23,747 bases of DNA from Clostridium sp. CAG:411 (GTDB lineage: Bacteria; Bacillota; Clostridia; Lachnospirales; Lachnospiraceae), in assembly GCA_000437275.1 (NCBI GenBank), contig FR899704.1, positions 56,422-80,168 of the forward strand, in the 5' to 3' direction. The notes under the pieces were generated by a model. It saw only the letters and a program-made list of their open reading frames with translations, had not been told where the DNA came from and made no database searches. Positions 23,145 through 23,747 of this stretch are shown piece by piece. Each line of letters starts with the position of its first letter. The first letter of the stretch is position 1. The position numbers and the translations under genes are program-made.

Positions 23145-23747
23145 TTAATTAATATCAATTCTTGTAATTATTGTATCTTTAAGCGGTATTGTATTTGTTA
23201 TCGCTTCAGGAATCCCTCCTGAAGTCTTTCCACCAGGACTCCATAATTTATTTGCACCAGTTTCATTTCCACTTGGAATACGTATATTCAAGTCAGGAGT
23301 ATTAGGAGCATCAATTCTGACTAAACCACCACCATCACTAAAATATCCCTCTTGAAACCCCAATTTTTTTTCTATGATTGAGACATTTCCATTTGCACTT
23401 GCTACTACATCATCACAATAATTCTTTGGCATAACAAATAAACTATTATCATCTGGCACCCCCACAAAACCATTAGTCTCAGAATATCGACTATATGCCC
23501 ATTCGGTTTGAATAACAGATACTCCATCATCGAATTGAGCTAAATGTGCATCAATATACTCTTTACTTAAATAGCTAGAAGGATCTGGTCTACTACCTTT
23601 AGGTGTATTTACAATGCTCTCTATTTGAGACGGTGTTAGTTCAGAATTTAACCTACTCTTTCCTCTACTCCACCGTACATCCTTACCAACCAGCTCCTCT
23701 GCTTCCTCTAAAGATACTTTCCCCACTCCTGCAATTTCTACTTGTGG
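23145..23747 (-). CDS. C-terminal domain of a polymorphic secreted toxin, 5'-truncated by the window edge
   Basis: The frame stays open to the window edge (PQVEIAG precedes the first possible GTG at 23726), so this is the end of a longer protein. The last roughly 190 aa look like a compact toxin domain. A linker rich in Glu, Ser and Pro (SLEEAEELVGKDVRW, SELTPSQIESI) leads to SYLSKEYIDAHLAQF. Conserved-looking blocks follow: TEWAYSRY, GFVGVPDDNSLFVMPK, LGFQEGYFSDGGGLVRID, IRIPSGNETGANKLW and PGGKTSGGIPEAI. I have the impression of a known family of C-terminal toxin domains but cannot name it. An ADP-ribosyltransferase- or glycohydrolase-like activity is only a guess. The downstream gene with a strong ribosome site is its likely immunity protein. 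Confidence 0.65.
   Translation of the reverse strand, partial: PQVEIAGVGKVSLEEAEELVGKDVRWSRGKSRLNSELTPSQIESIVNTPKGSRPDPSSYLSKEYIDAHLAQFDDGVSVIQTEWAYSRYSETNGFVGVPDDNSLFVMPKNYCDDVVASANGNVSIIEKKLGFQEGYFSDGGGLVRIDAPNTPDLNIRIPSGNETGANKLWSPGGKTSGGIPEAITNTIPLKDTIITRIDIN

Noticed and set aside
1..23747. Prophage, insertion sequence, CRISPR array or tRNA gene
   Set aside because: I looked for integrase or transposase motifs, regularly spaced repeats and cloverleaf-like segments and saw none.

Overview
The window looks like chromosome of a low-GC, Gram-positive anaerobe, most likely a gut Lachnospiraceae (Clostridia). The reasons are AT-rich DNA with strong AGGAGG ribosome sites, a pyruvate formate-lyase/activase pair, L-lactate dehydrogenase, a BspA/InlB-type surface protein, a PspC stub, an ECF sigma/zinc anti-sigma (DUF4825-like) pair, and a DUF5685-J-domain-Hsp70 cluster. 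No rRNA, tRNA, CRISPR array, transposase or phage gene was seen. Both edges cut through genes.

Layout. (1) 1-2903 (+): most of a large surface protein with a Thr/Pro linker, two InlB-type repeats, a papain-like Cys/His/Asp domain and C-terminal leucine-rich repeats. (2) 3044-7500 (-): fermentation genes pflB-pflA, with a long structured leader, and ldh. (3) 7664-11174 (-): a chaperone-like operon of DUF5685 protein, J-domain protein with a Cys-rich tail, and a short-tailed Hsp70. A tiny out-of-frame ORF with a UUUAAAA slippery heptamer sits at its end. (4) 11545-14232 (-): a chemoreceptor and a DUF308 membrane protein. (5) 14584-15670 (+): lrgA-lrgB behind a near-consensus promoter. (6) 15742-19715 (-): folA, aroA, a D-Ala-D-Ala carboxypeptidase, pspC and hpt. 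Two copies of a 27-bp dispersed repeat lie at 16308 and 19890. (7) 19968-21438 (-): ECF sigma factor and its membrane anti-sigma factor, overlapping by 11 nt. (8) 21760-23747 (-): a polymorphic-toxin tail. It holds the C-terminal domain of a secreted toxin cut by the right edge, a 157-aa candidate immunity gene, a 48-codon remnant of another gene, and a 222-aa candidate immunity gene. It closes with a strong bidirectional terminator.

How it works together. pflB/pflA and ldh handle pyruvate under anaerobiosis. The chaperone cluster is separate from a classical hrcA-grpE-dnaK-dnaJ operon and may serve a dedicated client. folA, aroA, hpt and the carboxypeptidase are housekeeping genes. The two ends carry the surface and competition functions. 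The most novel-looking items are the DUF5685/J/Hsp70 module, the possible frameshifted mini-gene after hsp70, the switch-like pflB leader, and the unnamed toxin/immunity set at the right edge.
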